Source of the DNA: Lysinibacillus sp. FSL K6-0232
GTDB taxonomy: Bacteria; Bacillota; Bacilli; Bacillales_A; Planococcaceae
Direction of reading: 5' to 3'
Assembly (NCBI RefSeq): GCF_038008325.1
Contig: NZ_JBBOYW010000001.1
Span: 3,193,501 to 3,257,500 of the forward strand
Length of the DNA stretch: 64,000 nt
The notes below the pieces were generated by a model. The model did not search any database. It saw only the letters and a program-made list of their open reading frames with translations, and was not told the DNA's origin. A program made the translations under genes and the position numbers. This document shows positions 32,052 through 41,435 of this stretch, one piece after another (positions within the stretch are counted from its first letter, which is position 1; each line of letters opens with the position of its first letter).

Positions 32052-32070
32052 AAAGATAATGATTATCTTT
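32052..32070. promoter_or_regulatory. Fur box-like palindrome
   Basis: AAAGATAAT-G-ATTATCTTT, a perfect 9-1-9 palindrome. The core AGATAATGATTATCT matches the Bacillus 7-1-7 Fur consensus TGATAATNATTATCA at all positions but the outer two. It lies 270 bases before the small four-Cys gene. Confidence 0.75.
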
Positions 32071-32173
32071 TAAAGCTTAACTCGCACAAATACTGATTAT
32101 TTAATAAGCTGTTCTCAATAAGGTTACGAATAAATTATAATAATATATTAAATAATCCCCTTTAAATCAAAAC

Positions 32174-32192
32174 GATTCTCAATCTCATTATC
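32174..32192. promoter_or_regulatory. Weaker Fur-like site
   Basis: 13 of 19 positions match the 19-bp GATAATGATAATCATTATC consensus; the right half CTCATTATC is nearly perfect. It lies about 60 bases before the -35 box of the four-Cys gene. Confidence 0.4.
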
Positions 32193-32251
32193 ATTTAAAA
32201 CACTGTTATATCAATATTTCAGTTGTTTTTCATCTTCATTCTATTTTTTCT

Positions 32252-32280
32252 TTTACATTTCAAGAAACTCAATATAGAAT
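32252..32280 (+). promoter_or_regulatory. Sigma-A promoter of the four-Cys protein gene
   Basis: TTTACA (32252-32257), 17-base spacer, TAGAAT (32275-32280); the ATG is about 40 bases downstream. Confidence 0.75.
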
Positions 32281-32321
32281 AATATTAACACTATAAAAAT
32301 TACACATTGGAGGGATGTATT

Positions 32322-32525
32322 ATGGCATGTCCATTCGTACAACTTAGCGAGCAAATGATTGTTAGTATTTGTAAAGGGGAGTATTATCCGGGAGATAAAG
32401 TAACACTTCATGCATCAGAGGATATTGATGGCACTGCAATTAAATTAACCTTCGTTGAGTCAACTTGCTTAGGTGACCATGATAACTGTGAGTTTAAGCC
32501 TGAATACGATACAGCACATGCATAA
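32322..32525 (+). CDS. Small hypothetical protein with four cysteines
   Basis: 67 residues, acidic and soluble. Cysteines lie at about positions 3, 17, 50 and 56 (MACPF, SICKG, ESTCLGDHDNCEF). The even number, and the last pair spaced C-x5-C with Asp/His between, suggest metal binding or a disulfide, but no family is recognised. ATG at 32322 follows TTGGAGGG by eight bases; a TTG 15 bases earlier lies in that site. It has its own promoter, and two Fur-like boxes lie upstream, so a role in iron or oxidative stress is possible. This is inference from position only. Confidence 0.75.
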   Translation: MACPFVQLSEQMIVSICKGEYYPGDKVTLHASEDIDGTAIKLTFVESTCLGDHDNCEFKPEYDTAHA

Positions 32526-32550
32526 AAAATTTTTAACTAATAAAAACTCC

Positions 32551-32578
32551 CCATTTGATAAACAAATTTTATTTTTAA
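32551..32578 (+). terminator. Weak terminator after the four-Cys gene
   Basis: ATTTG-ATAAA-CAAAT followed by TTTTATTTTT. An enclosing pair CTCCCCA/TGGGGAG (32548-32600) could stabilise a larger fold. Confidence 0.5.
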
Positions 32579-32624
32579 ATCTGTCTACCTAGTGGGGAGC
32601 ATATCATCTTAGAGTCGCGTTTAC

Positions 32625-33167
32625 TTATTTTTTAGGTGTACACCACTCTACAACCTCATGACGCTTACGCTCTGCCATTTGTTCAGCAGTGTAAATAATT
32701 CGCATTGGGTTCCCACCTGCCAAACAGCCGGCTGGCACATCCTTATGTACAAGAGTTGCAGCCGACACAATAGCTCCATCACCAATTGTTACTCCTGGTA
32801 AAATGGTTGTATTTGCCCCAATCATTACTTCATTGCCAATATGAACATCCCCTAAGCGATATTCCTCAATTAAATACTCATGCGCTAAAATCGTTGTATT
32901 AAAACCGATCACTGTATTTTTACCGATAAAAATACGTTCTGGAAACATAGTATCTGGCATCACCATTAAAGCTAATGAAGTTTGCTCACCTATTGTCATC
33001 TTTAAAAATGTGCGATAAAGCCAGTTTTTCACACGTAAAAAAGGTGTGAAGCGACCAATTTGAATGATAATGAAACACTTCATCACCTTCCAAAAGGACA
33101 CCGTGTCATAAATATGCCAAAGCGAATTTGCACCTTCAACACGATAGCGTTCTGTTTTACGTGCCAT
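32625..33167 (-). CDS. yvoF: Left-handed beta-helix acyltransferase (YvoF type)
   Basis: 180 residues. The C-terminal two thirds carry hexapeptide repeats ([55 protein letters not shown]) of the LbH O-acetyltransferase fold, ending with the NPMRII pattern. An N-terminal hydrophobic/basic helix may touch the membrane. The acceptor is unknown. The gene follows ppaX by six bases in the conserved hprK-lgt-ppaX-yvoF operon, so it may modify an envelope molecule. Confidence 0.92.
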   Translation of the reverse strand: MARKTERYRVEGANSLWHIYDTVSFWKVMKCFIIIQIGRFTPFLRVKNWLYRTFLKMTIGEQTSLALMVMPDTMFPERIFIGKNTVIGFNTTILAHEYLIEEYRLGDVHIGNEVMIGANTTILPGVTIGDGAIVSAATLVHKDVPAGCLAGGNPMRIIYTAEQMAERKRHEVVEWCTPKK

Positions 33168-33173
33168 CTAACC

Positions 33174-33815
33174 TTACCCCTCTTTCACAATATCCAGTAA
33201 ATCTGTCATATGCTGTAGCATATAATCAGGTTTAAATTGCTGTAAATAAGCCTCACCTTTAGCAGCCCAAGCAACACCAGCTGCTCTCACCCCTGCATGG
33301 TGACCAGCTTCAATATCATGTGAATTATCTCCAATCATAATGGCATCTTCCTTGTCTACACCTAAACGTTCTAAGGCAAGCAGAACAGGCTCTGGATCAG
33401 GTTTCACATTTTTCACATCATCTGTACCAATACGCACATCAAATAGCTGTGCTGCACCAAGCACCGAAAGTCCACGATCAATCATATCATTACGCTTTGT
33501 GGACACAATGGCTAACCGAATGCCTAATTCCTTTAATTGCTCCAGTGTGGAAACAACATTCGGATATTGTGTAACCAATTCATCATGATGCTCTATATTC
33601 CAAGCACGATATTTTGCCATTAAAGCATCCTCTTCACCAGGTGCAATGTCGCTAAATGTCTGTTTAAGTGATGGACCAATAAATTTCAAGCAATCTTTTG
33701 GCGAATATTGCCCAGGAAATCGTTCATTTAATACATGCATAAATGTTTGAATAATTAAGTCATTCGTATTCAATAAAGTCCCATCAAAATCGAATAATAA
33801 TGCTTTTACAGCCAT
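33174..33815 (-). CDS. ppaX: Pyrophosphatase PpaX (HAD family)
   Basis: 213 residues. HAD motifs: DFDGTLLNT near the N-terminus with both catalytic Asp, IVSTKRN with motif II Ser/Thr, and GDNSHDIEAG as motif IV. In B. subtilis PpaX hydrolyses the pyrophosphate released when HprK dephosphorylates seryl-phosphorylated HPr by phosphorolysis, which fits its place in the hprK operon. AAGGAG lies upstream of the ATG. Lgt precedes it by 12 bases. Confidence 0.95.
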   Translation of the reverse strand: MAVKALLFDFDGTLLNTNDLIIQTFMHVLNERFPGQYSPKDCLKFIGPSLKQTFSDIAPGEEDALMAKYRAWNIEHHDELVTQYPNVVSTLEQLKELGIRLAIVSTKRNDMIDRGLSVLGAAQLFDVRIGTDDVKNVKPDPEPVLLALERLGVDKEDAIMIGDNSHDIEAGHHAGVRAAGVAWAAKGEAYLQQFKPDYMLQHMTDLLDIVKEG

Positions 33816-33827
33816 CGTTACATCTCC

Positions 33828-34649
33828 TTATTTATCATCTAAATATTTCACAACAGGCTTGACCTTTATTCTACGGTAAATAATGGCACCAAGACCTACT
33901 ACAATGCCAACTACAGATACAACCTGTGCTGAGCGTAAATCACCCACTAAATAGAGGCTATCTGTACGCAAGCCTTCTATATAAAAGCGACCAATTGAAT
34001 ACCAAATTAAATAACCAAAGAATATTTCCCCGCGATGTAGATTCACTTTACGTAATACTAATAAAATAATCAGACCAATTACATTCCATACAGATTCATA
34101 TAAAAATGTAGGATGTACATATGTCCCTAGTTCCTCAATATACATTTGATTGATAATCCAATCAGGCAGCATCAAATTTTCTAAAAACTCTTTCGATACA
34201 GGTCCTCCATAAGCCTCTTGGTTCATAAAGTTACCCCATCGCCCAATAATTTGCCCGATTAGGATACTTGGTGCTGCAATATCCGCAACTCGTAAAAAGC
34301 TCACATTTTTAATCCTTGTAAATATGTAGGCTGTCACAAATGCGCCAATTAGCGCTCCATGGATCGCAATACCACCATTCCATATTTCAATGATTTTCCC
34401 TGGGTTTTCACTATAATAATCCCAGCGCATTGACACATAGTAAATACGTGCACAAATAATAGAGATAGGTACTGCCCATAACAATAAATCAGCAAGGAAA
34501 TCTTCAGGTAGTCCTCGCTTTACAGCCTCTCGTTGCCCAACAATATATGCTAAAATAATCCCTGATACAATCAATAATCCATACCAGCGCACTGCAATAG
34601 GCCCCAAATGAAAGGCAACAGGGTTAATATCTAATAATAATAAATCCAT
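33828..34649 (-). CDS. lgt: Prolipoprotein diacylglyceryl transferase
   Basis: 273 residues with about seven membrane helices. The family signature [13 protein letters not shown] is present, and the N-terminal membrane segment includes [10 protein letters not shown]. It moves diacylglycerol from phosphatidylglycerol to the lipobox Cys of prolipoproteins. Lipoproteins encoded in this window that would need it include those at 35764, 53645 and 56238. Second gene of the hprK operon. Confidence 0.97.
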   Translation of the reverse strand: MDLLLLDINPVAFHLGPIAVRWYGLLIVSGIILAYIVGQREAVKRGLPEDFLADLLLWAVPISIICARIYYVSMRWDYYSENPGKIIEIWNGGIAIHGALIGAFVTAYIFTRIKNVSFLRVADIAAPSILIGQIIGRWGNFMNQEAYGGPVSKEFLENLMLPDWIINQMYIEELGTYVHPTFLYESVWNVIGLIILLVLRKVNLHRGEIFFGYLIWYSIGRFYIEGLRTDSLYLVGDLRSAQVVSVVGIVVGLGAIIYRRIKVKPVVKYLDDK

Positions 34650-34692
34650 CTTCTACTCCTCTCCATTATGTGCTGATAGTATATCGCCTTCA

Positions 34693-35628
34693 CTAATCAT
34701 CTAACACATCATTTGAGCTAATAACCTCATCTAAGCGTCTTGAAAATTCCTCTGCTGCATTCACACCCATTTTCTTCAATCGATAATTCATTGCAGCTAC
34801 TTCGATAATAACTGAAACATTACGCCCTGGTCTTACTGGAATTGTTAACTTTGTTAGCTCTGTATCAATTATTTTCATTTTTTCCTCTTCTAAGCCTAAG
34901 CGATCATATACTTTTTCTGGGTCCCAAATTTCCAGCTCAATTATCAATGTAATTCGCTTATATGGACGTACTGCACTTGCGCCAAATAACGTCATAATAT
35001 CAATAATGCCAATACCTCTTATTTCAAGTAAATGCTCTAATAAAGGCGGTGGATTACCAATTAGTACATTTTCAGTTTCTTGGCGAATTTCAACACAATC
35101 ATCTGCTACTAAACGATGCCCCTTTTTCACAAGCTCAAGTGCTGTTTCACTTTTCCCTACGCCACTTTTGCCAATAATGAGCACGCCAATACCATACACA
35201 TCAACAAGTACACCATGAGCAGCTGTCATTGGCGCTAAGCGTCCTTCTAAATAATTTGTCAATCTACTTGAAAATTTAGTGGTTGTCATATGTGTTTTAA
35301 AAACAGGGACATGCTCTTCATTTGCAGCCTGTATAAGCTCCTCAGGCACTTCTAAATCCCTTGAAATAATAATTGCTGGTGTATCCTGTGAACAAAGTAA
35401 ACGCATACGCTCAAGCTTGACACTTGCTGGCAGCATTTCAAAAAAGGATAGCTCTGTTTTACCAAGTAACTGTACACGATTTGCTGGATAATGTGTAAAA
35501 TAGCCAGCCATTTCAAGTCCTGGTCTTGAAATATCGCTTGTGACAATCGCTCTGCCAATCCCTTCCTCTCCAGCTAGTAACTCTAACTTAAATTTCTCCA
35601 TAACATCTCTTGTTAATACTACGCCCAA
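34693..35628 (-). CDS. hprK: HPr kinase/phosphorylase
   Basis: 311 residues from a TTG at 35628; GGAGG lies eight bases before it, whereas the longer frame would start before that site. P-loop GKSGVGKS at residues 153-160, catalytic His139 just upstream (TAAHGV), and the C-terminal family motif VPVRPGRN. It phosphorylates Ser46 of HPr and Crh when fructose-1,6-bisphosphate is high and removes it when phosphate is high. It leads the hprK-lgt-ppaX-yvoF operon and connects to crh at 19163 and to glycolysis at 4164-11433. Confidence 0.96.
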   Translation of the reverse strand: MGVVLTRDVMEKFKLELLAGEEGIGRAIVTSDISRPGLEMAGYFTHYPANRVQLLGKTELSFFEMLPASVKLERMRLLCSQDTPAIIISRDLEVPEELIQAANEEHVPVFKTHMTTTKFSSRLTNYLEGRLAPMTAAHGVLVDVYGIGVLIIGKSGVGKSETALELVKKGHRLVADDCVEIRQETENVLIGNPPPLLEHLLEIRGIGIIDIMTLFGASAVRPYKRITLIIELEIWDPEKVYDRLGLEEEKMKIIDTELTKLTIPVRPGRNVSVIIEVAAMNYRLKKMGVNAAEEFSRRLDEVISSNDVLDD

Positions 35629-35721
35629 TGAAAAAGCCTCCAATCAATGGATAAGGTTCTCTCTATTTTAGCATGACTATGAACAAAAGAAATATATTTA
35701 CGCTTAAGCGTTTACGAGCAT

Positions 35722-35756
35722 AAAAAAACTAGCGGCTCTCCAGCCCGCTAGTTTTA
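35722..35756 (-). terminator. Terminator of the cytochrome c gene
   Basis: AACTAGCGG pairs with CCGCTAGTT around a C-rich loop, with TTTTTTT on the minus strand and TTTT on the plus. It follows the cytochrome stop by seven bases. Confidence 0.9.
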
Positions 35757-35763
35757 AAAGCAA

Positions 35764-36084
35764 TTATTTTTGAGTTGCTAACCATTTCGCAACAGCCTCT
35801 GCATCTTCACCTTTTACGATACCAGGAGGCATTCCATTTTGACCATTATTAATAATATCTAAAATTTCCGACTCAGATAAACGCGAGCCTACATCATTCA
35901 ATGCTGGCCCACTTGCACCTTGTAGCTCGCCACCATGACAGGAAACACAGGATTTCATGGCAATCGCTTCACCATCTGGCGCTGTAGCACCTTCATTATC
36001 CTTAGCGCCGTTATCATCTCCGCCACCACATGCTGCTAAGAAGATAGCTGAGCCAAACACTAATGTTAACATTGCTTTTTTCAT
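35764..36084 (-). CDS. cccB: Cytochrome c-551 lipoprotein
   Basis: 106 residues. Lipoprotein signal with lipobox LAAC (Cys19), a flexible Gly/Asp/Asn linker, then a class I c-type heme domain: C46-V-S-C49-H50 for heme and Met85 (NGMPPG) as the second axial ligand. Anchored outside the membrane, it passes electrons from the bc complex to a terminal oxidase. Monocistronic, with a terminator behind. Confidence 0.96.
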   Translation of the reverse strand: MKKAMLTLVFGSAIFLAACGGGDDNGAKDNEGATAPDGEAIAMKSCVSCHGGELQGASGPALNDVGSRLSESEILDIINNGQNGMPPGIVKGEDAEAVAKWLATQK

Positions 36085-36136
36085 TCATACCCCTCCTCAT
36101 TATCAACAAATACCTTACGTCGCCATTATACCAAAG

Positions 36137-36979
36137 TTATGCACGTTTGAAACCTTCTCCTAATACCTCATAGGCATCAGAAACGATAACAAACGCTGAT
36201 GGATCAACGCTTTTAATGAGTTGTTTCAGCTTTGTGAATTCGGTTTGATACACGACAACCATTAACACTGGTCGTTCCTCTCCTGTATAGCCGCCAATTG
36301 CAGGTAATTTCGTTACACCACGATCAATTTCAGCATAAATGGCCTCACGTACCTCATCTTGTTTCAATGTAATAATATAAACCATTTTGGATTGGCTAAA
36401 GCCAAGCTGAATAATATCAATCGTTTTTGTTGTAACATAAAGCCCAATAAGCGCATACAAACCCTTTTCTAAATCAAAAACAATTGCTGCACTAATCGCA
36501 ATGATGCCATCTATAAATAGTACACTTGTCCCAAGCGATAATCCTGTAAACTTTGTAATGATTTGCGCTAGTAAATCAGTGCCACCAGTAGAAGCATTCC
36601 CCTTAAAAACAAGTCCTATTCCTAAACCAACTACAATTCCACCAAAAAGTGCACCCAGCAATGGATTATTCGTCCAAGGCTCCCAGCTATTTGTTAGTAA
36701 AACGACAGATGGCAAAGTAATCGTTCCAATAAATGATTTAATGCCAAATTTTTTGCCCAGCAAGATAATCCCTGCAACAAATAATGGAATATTAAATGCA
36801 TATTGCACAATTCCCGGATTCCAGCCAAATAAGCCATGTAATATGGTACTAATACCGCTTACACCACCAGAAGCAACTTGATTTGGTAATAAAAACACAT
36901 TAAAGCCAATCGCAATAATCGCTGCCCCTATTATTACATACACATATTCTACAATGCTTTCCTTCATATCATGCTTCAT
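36137..36979 (-). CDS. YitT-family membrane protein with DUF2179 domain
   Basis: 280 residues. Five or six membrane helices in the first ~200 residues, with GFNVFLLPNQVASGGVSGIS near the N-terminus, then a soluble C-terminal DUF2179 domain (about 215-275). This is the YitT/YvjA family; members are common in Firmicutes, and the function is unknown. The start codon is uncertain by four codons because the ribosome site GGAG is unusually close to the first ATG. Confidence 0.9.
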   Translation of the reverse strand: MKHDMKESIVEYVYVIIGAAIIAIGFNVFLLPNQVASGGVSGISTILHGLFGWNPGIVQYAFNIPLFVAGIILLGKKFGIKSFIGTITLPSVVLLTNSWEPWTNNPLLGALFGGIVVGLGIGLVFKGNASTGGTDLLAQIITKFTGLSLGTSVLFIDGIIAISAAIVFDLEKGLYALIGLYVTTKTIDIIQLGFSQSKMVYIITLKQDEVREAIYAEIDRGVTKLPAIGGYTGEERPVLMVVVYQTEFTKLKQLIKSVDPSAFVIVSDAYEVLGEGFKRA

Positions 36980-37093
36980 TTCTCCACGTCCACTTCAACT
37001 ATCAGAATTTTTTTAAGACGAAATGATTATAGCAAATAGTTATTGTATTGAGAACTTCATCTTGATGAAGGAAATATACGATTGAAGAAAACA

Positions 37094-37129
37094 CAAAAAT
37101 AAGCTATCTTAACAAGCGTAAGATAACTT
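37094..37129 (-). terminator. Terminator of the EAL/HDOD gene
   Basis: GTTATCTTA-CGCTTGT-TAAGATAGC followed by TTATTTTT on the minus strand. Confidence 0.8.
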
Positions 37130-37155
37130 ACTAAGCAAATATTTAGTCTGCCCAT

Positions 37156-38385
37156 TTAAAATGATTTTTCTGCCCATTCCATCGCTTCATAATATAAATG
37201 CTCCATATCTTTTAGCTCCATATGAAATTGAGGAGCTAGCTCTTCTAATTGCGCCCAATCTAATTTTCCTAACGCGATACTAAATTCTAAATAAGGCGTC
37301 ATTTCTGTTTCAATTCCTAAAATTGTATTTGTAATAGCCTCTGAAAAAGGGAGCTGCTGCAAAATAGCCTCCATTGGTCGTTGTAATAATGTATCAATCA
37401 GTGAAAACATTCCTACTAAAAAATATTCCGAGAAATTCTTTCTATACGTAAGCTTTGCTAATTTTTCGCAAACTTTTGCTCGGAATAACGAGGTACATAA
37501 AATTTCCTTAAAGATATCCGAATCTGTATCCATATCAATTTCGCGCATCGCTAATAAATAAATCCATTTACGTAGGTTTGGTATGCCTAGTAAGACAATC
37601 GCCTGCTTAATGGAGCGTACCTTTGATTTAGAACGCTTAGATGAATTATTTATCATTTGTAACAATTTATACGTGAGTGAAATATCTCGTTCAATATTTT
37701 CTGCCAGTAATTGAATATTTGGCTCTTCCTCTTTTAGTAATGAGATAATATGGATATATTGAATGGTATTCGCTGGAATATCTGTTGCTTGCACAATTTG
37801 AGGCTTCTCAAAAAAGTAGCCTTGAAATAATACATAGCCAGAGGATTTAGCCACTTCAAATTGATGGCGAGTTTCCACCTTTTCAGCTAATAATTGAATA
37901 TGTGGGAAGCTTTCCTTTACCTTCTGTTCAACTTCCATTCGTTTTACAATAGATGATGCTAAAAAATCTATTTTAATATAATCGACTTGCTTAAATAATT
38001 CATCATAGATTTCCACCTGCTCATCCATAATAAAATCATCTAAGGCAATTTGAAAGCCATGTTGTTTTAGCTCAATAACGCGTTCCACTAACTCTGGTGT
38101 CAGCGGCACGTTCTCTAATATCTCTATTACAACTTGAGAAGGATTTAAAAATTCATGAATAGAGCTCATTAATAGGTTTTCAGTAAAATTAACAAAGCCA
38201 GGTTTACCTTTTGTTACTTCTTCAAAACCAATTGAAAGAAATGAGTTCACCAATACATCAATCGTTGCTGCATCTGAATCAACCAATGGAAAGGCATTGA
38301 TGTTGTTACCACGGTACAGTAATTCATACGCAACGATCTGTTCATGAAGATTGAAAATAGGCTGTCTGCCAATAAATACTTCCAT
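37156..38385 (-). CDS. EAL-HDOD signalling protein (YuxH type)
   Basis: 409 residues from the ATG at 38385, with GGGGGC upstream; the longer frame adds a non-homologous leader. N-terminal EAL domain (about 1-190): starts with FIGRQPIFN, has YELLYR at the position of the EAL triplet and LDDF further on. C-terminal HDOD domain (about 200-400) with IVLLGIPNLRKWIYLLAM. The degenerate EAL triplet suggests loss of c-di-GMP phosphodiesterase activity, as in YuxH; it may bind a nucleotide or act as an adaptor. Single gene. Confidence 0.9.
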   Translation of the reverse strand: MEVFIGRQPIFNLHEQIVAYELLYRGNNINAFPLVDSDAATIDVLVNSFLSIGFEEVTKGKPGFVNFTENLLMSSIHEFLNPSQVVIEILENVPLTPELVERVIELKQHGFQIALDDFIMDEQVEIYDELFKQVDYIKIDFLASSIVKRMEVEQKVKESFPHIQLLAEKVETRHQFEVAKSSGYVLFQGYFFEKPQIVQATDIPANTIQYIHIISLLKEEEPNIQLLAENIERDISLTYKLLQMINNSSKRSKSKVRSIKQAIVLLGIPNLRKWIYLLAMREIDMDTDSDIFKEILCTSLFRAKVCEKLAKLTYRKNFSEYFLVGMFSLIDTLLQRPMEAILQQLPFSEAITNTILGIETEMTPYLEFSIALGKLDWAQLEELAPQFHMELKDMEHLYYEAMEWAEKSF

Positions 38386-38460
38386 TTCGTTGCCCCCATT
38401 TCTCCGCATTTTAGTAATTAATAGTATATCATTTTTTATTACCTGATGCTTATACTTCAA

Positions 38461-38703
38461 TATAGTTTCCTATCAATCTAATAGGTATAGTACAAAAGCC
38501 ATCCACTTTGTTTTAGAGAATACTGAAAAAGTCGATTCACAGAAAGAATATTGCTATAAATAAATTTTTTATAGCCATTTTAACAAACAAATCATAGAAA
38601 AATACTGTTATTTTGAGAAGTCTGCCCATGTTTCAGTAACCTCATTATTTTACCAAGATGACTTTTACTATCATTTTACGCTAGACATTTTCTATTCTTC
38701 GAG
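38461..38703. other. Non-coding gap between EAL/HDOD and gntR genes
   Basis: AT-rich divergent region with no ORF that has a ribosome site. It should hold the promoters of both genes. The only structured part is the palindrome pair at 38704-38746. Confidence 0.5.
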
Positions 38704-38746
38704 ATATAGTACATTACAATAGCAATGCACTATATTACATAATATA
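38704..38746. promoter_or_regulatory. Operator-like inverted repeats before gntR
   Basis: ATATAGTACATT (38704-38715) and AATGCACTATAT (38724-38735) pair at 11 of 12 positions around 8 bases. A second palindrome, TATATTA-CA-TAATATA, lies at 38731-38746. They end about 8 bases before the ribosome site, the usual location for autorepression by a YtrA-type GntR. Confidence 0.7.
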
Positions 38747-38763
38747 GAGAGGAGGATTTTTGC

Positions 38764-39132
38764 TTGCATATCCAGCTAAATAATTCAACGCCTATCTACA
38801 TTCAAATTGCTGAGTGGCTTCAGCATGAAATTATTGCTGATCGCTTACAGGCAGATGAAAAAGTTTACTCACAGTACCAGCTTGCTGAACTGTTCAATAT
38901 TAATCCAGCAACTGCTGGTAAGGGATTAACGCTATTGCTGGAGGAGCAGCTTCTCTATAAAAAACGTGGGCTAGGAATGTTTGTCATGCCTGATGCGAAA
39001 GAAAAAATTATGATGAAGCGGCGCAATGAACTATTAACAAAAATGGCAAAAGACCTCGTATTAGAAGCCCGACGTTTACTTGTTTCAGACAAAGAATTGC
39101 TAACGCTAATTCAAAAAATTCAGGGGGAATAA
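38764..39132 (+). CDS. GntR-family regulator, YtrA/YhcF type
   Basis: 122 residues. Winged helix (about 1-75: PIYIQIAEWLQHEIIADRL, then AELFNINPATAGKGL) and a short C-terminal helical tail, without a ligand domain. This is the YtrA subfamily, which normally represses its own ABC transporter operon. The start is TTG at 38764, with AGGAGG eight bases upstream. The ATPase gene starts two bases after its stop. Confidence 0.93.
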   Translation: MHIQLNNSTPIYIQIAEWLQHEIIADRLQADEKVYSQYQLAELFNINPATAGKGLTLLLEEQLLYKKRGLGMFVMPDAKEKIMMKRRNELLTKMAKDLVLEARRLLVSDKELLTLIQKIQGE

Positions 39133-39134
39133 TT

Positions 39135-40028
39135 ATGAACGTAATTCAATGTGAGCAGCTAAGTAAAAGCTATGGTCATCGTCAGATACTCCAGCAAGTG
39201 ACCTGCACGATTGATGGTCAAAAAATTGTAGGTGTTATCGGGCGTAATGGTGCTGGTAAATCAACATTATTTCATCTTTTAGCGGGGCATCTAAAAGCAA
39301 CAAGTGGGATATGTAAGCTCTTTAATCAATACCCATTTAATAATATTCAAACGGCGGCTAACACGATTTTTATTCACGATCAATTAAGCTTCTCGAATTA
39401 CTTATCACTTGCAGAAATTTTAACAATGGCGGCTGATTTTTATCCTAACTGGCAAAATGATTTAGCCTACCGCTTATTACATCACGCGAACATTGATCTT
39501 GCTATGAAGCATCACCAGCTATCAAAGGGACATCGAGCTATTTTCAACCTTGTTTATGGGCTAGTTGCTCGTTGTGCTTTCACAATTTTAGATGAACCAA
39601 TGAATGGTATGGATGAAGCAATACGTCAGGATTTTTACAGAGTGATTTTAAAGGAGTATATCGCCTTCCCTCGCACCATTTTAATAGCGAATCATCATTT
39701 ACAGGAGATGGAACCTATTTTAGAAGAAATTATCCTGCTGCATGAAGGTAAGTTAGTTGCACATGCGCCTGTTGATACGTTCAAGGAACAGCTTATTGCC
39801 GTAACTGGACCAAGTGAAGAAATAGCAGCATTGTTCTCACAGCTAAACATTTATGCCCGTAAAGAGCTAGCAAATATAGCTACGATTATTATAGATGCTA
39901 AGCAATTAAAGATGGCAGAGGATGTGATGCAAGCCAGAGGAATCACTACAGCAGCACTATCCATAAGTGATGTTTCTCATTATTTAACCTATAAAGAAGG
40001 AAGTGATATTGATGCAATCTTTGACTAA
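39135..40028 (+). CDS. ABC transporter ATP-binding protein
   Basis: 297 residues. Walker A GRNGAGKST near residue 37, Walker B FTILDEP, and a switch His in ANHHLQEME. The signature motif is LSKGH instead of LSGGQ, a change also seen in YhcG/YtrB-type ATPases. The C-terminal ~90 residues lie beyond the nucleotide domain. It is coupled to the following permease (17-base overlap). Substrate unknown; relatives respond to cell-wall-active antibiotics. Confidence 0.93.
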   Translation: MNVIQCEQLSKSYGHRQILQQVTCTIDGQKIVGVIGRNGAGKSTLFHLLAGHLKATSGICKLFNQYPFNNIQTAANTIFIHDQLSFSNYLSLAEILTMAADFYPNWQNDLAYRLLHHANIDLAMKHHQLSKGHRAIFNLVYGLVARCAFTILDEPMNGMDEAIRQDFYRVILKEYIAFPRTILIANHHLQEMEPILEEIILLHEGKLVAHAPVDTFKEQLIAVTGPSEEIAALFSQLNIYARKELANIATIIIDAKQLKMAEDVMQARGITTAALSISDVSHYLTYKEGSDIDAIFD

Positions 40029-40737
40029 ATTATCGCCTATCTTTATCCTAAAAAAGCAAATCAAATGGAAGGCAAAGCTGTATCTTTCAGCCCTTAGCTC
40101 ACTTATTATCTTACAGGCTATCTTTATTGTGCTTTCTCTCAATCAAGGATTCGCTTCAGAAGGTTATGGGCAAGCAGATTTAGATGTCCAGTTTTCTATC
40201 TATTCATTAGATATCTATTTATTAACGGCTATGCTATGGGCTATTATTACAGGGCTACTATTTTCGACAAAGGGCTATCGTCAGGATGATTTAGCGATTA
40301 TTTCTAGTAGAACATCGAGTGCAATTGCTAATAGTTTTGTTATGATTTTATATAGCATTGTAGCTGTGTTGATTTTGGTTTCTTCTTACTTTATTCAAAT
40401 TATATGTTTATTCATGCTACAAAAGGATGCACTAATCATTAATCAAATAATAATTTCACCTTTCATTTTACTTGTATGCTTTTGCAGTATTAGCTTCTCA
40501 GGATCTGTTGGTCTACTAATTGGCTATTGCTTTCAAGGACCACGTATTTTAAAATTTGCGATGACTTTTCTATGTATTGGATTTTCTGTTATAACCATCA
40601 TCTATCCAAACTTGATTAATCTACAGCCATTTATACTTTTACCTAATCTAGTAATAAGTGCAGGTCTCTTTTTAATAGCAATTATTTGCTGTAGCCTGAC
40701 AGCTTGGATCGCCCGCCACTCGGAGGTGACAAGCTGA
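40012..40737 (+). CDS. ABC transporter membrane protein
   Basis: 241 residues with about six membrane helices and no other motif. The ATG at 40012 has AGAAGGAA upstream. It overlaps the ATPase gene and also the next gene (TGATG), so the products are probably made in fixed ratio. Most likely the permease of the GntR-controlled transporter. Confidence 0.85.
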   Translation: MQSLTKLSPIFILKKQIKWKAKLYLSALSSLIILQAIFIVLSLNQGFASEGYGQADLDVQFSIYSLDIYLLTAMLWAIITGLLFSTKGYRQDDLAIISSRTSSAIANSFVMILYSIVAVLILVSSYFIQIICLFMLQKDALIINQIIISPFILLVCFCSISFSGSVGLLIGYCFQGPRILKFAMTFLCIGFSVITIIYPNLINLQPFILLPNLVISAGLFLIAIICCSLTAWIARHSEVTS

Positions 40738-41432
40738 TGATTTTTATCATAGTTTCTGTTTTATCAATACTGCTCATTGCATCGTTTGTAATATTGCTTG
40801 CTAGAAAGCTCGGTAAGCTAACAGAAGGCTTTTGGTCGCCTCGAAAAATTTTCATCGGGATTATCAGCTACCTTGCACTTGGTTTATGTGCCTTTCTTTA
40901 TATAAGCTTGTTCTTAGATTCACCGACCCATGTACTTTCAGCTTCTGAATTAACAGCAATCGAAAAGGATATCCATATGATTGAAACCTATGACCAAGAA
41001 TATAATGGCTCTTTTTTAACAGAGCAATATCAACGAGATAGATGGGAATTCGATTTTCAAGGTACATCACTGCCTGTAACTCTCCAAGATTCTTATACGT
41101 TTAATATTCGCTATCGGTATGATGAACATATTCCAGTAGGGAAAGCAATTGTCACCTACTATCAATTTCCTTATATTATTAATGGCATTAATATTGCAGG
41201 TGAAATACCAACACCACATGTATATATAGAACAAAATGAACTCATTATTCAGCCATTACCTATACAACATATTCAATATAAGCGTGCAGAGGCAGTATTA
41301 ACGTTTTTAGCGTTTAATCGTGAGCCTCATGACCATTCACCATCTACACAATCTTCTAAATTTATGGTGATTACTATATCGCCTGATGTGGAGCTTGAAG
41401 ATCGTCAAGGCTTCATTCAATATTTACAATAG
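40737..41432 (+). CDS. Membrane-anchored hypothetical protein of the ABC operon
   Basis: 231 residues. Two hydrophobic segments (about 2-22 and 38-60) precede a hydrophilic extracytoplasmic domain of about 170 residues rich in Tyr and Ile. ATG at 40737 overlaps the permease stop, with GGAGG ten bases upstream. No family is recognised. Its place as last gene of the operon suggests an accessory or substrate-contact subunit of the transporter. Confidence 0.75.
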   Translation: MIFIIVSVLSILLIASFVILLARKLGKLTEGFWSPRKIFIGIISYLALGLCAFLYISLFLDSPTHVLSASELTAIEKDIHMIETYDQEYNGSFLTEQYQRDRWEFDFQGTSLPVTLQDSYTFNIRYRYDEHIPVGKAIVTYYQFPYIINGINIAGEIPTPHVYIEQNELIIQPLPIQHIQYKRAEAVLTFLAFNREPHDHSPSTQSSKFMVITISPDVELEDRQGFIQYLQ

Positions 41433-41435
41433 CTA

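Larger units (their letters stand above)
31766..32251. other. AT-rich intergenic region with Fur-like boxes, no gene
   Basis: About 490 bases between the divergent his promoter and the small four-Cys gene. No ORF of size with a ribosome binding site is present on either strand. It holds a strong Fur-box-like palindrome and a second weaker one. Its length and low complexity suggest a lost gene or a longer regulatory region. Confidence 0.6.

Noticed and set aside
31679-32320. T-box riboswitch upstream of the his operon
   Set aside because: The promoter lies only ~60 bases before hisZ, and no T-box sequence, specifier loop or antiterminator is visible.
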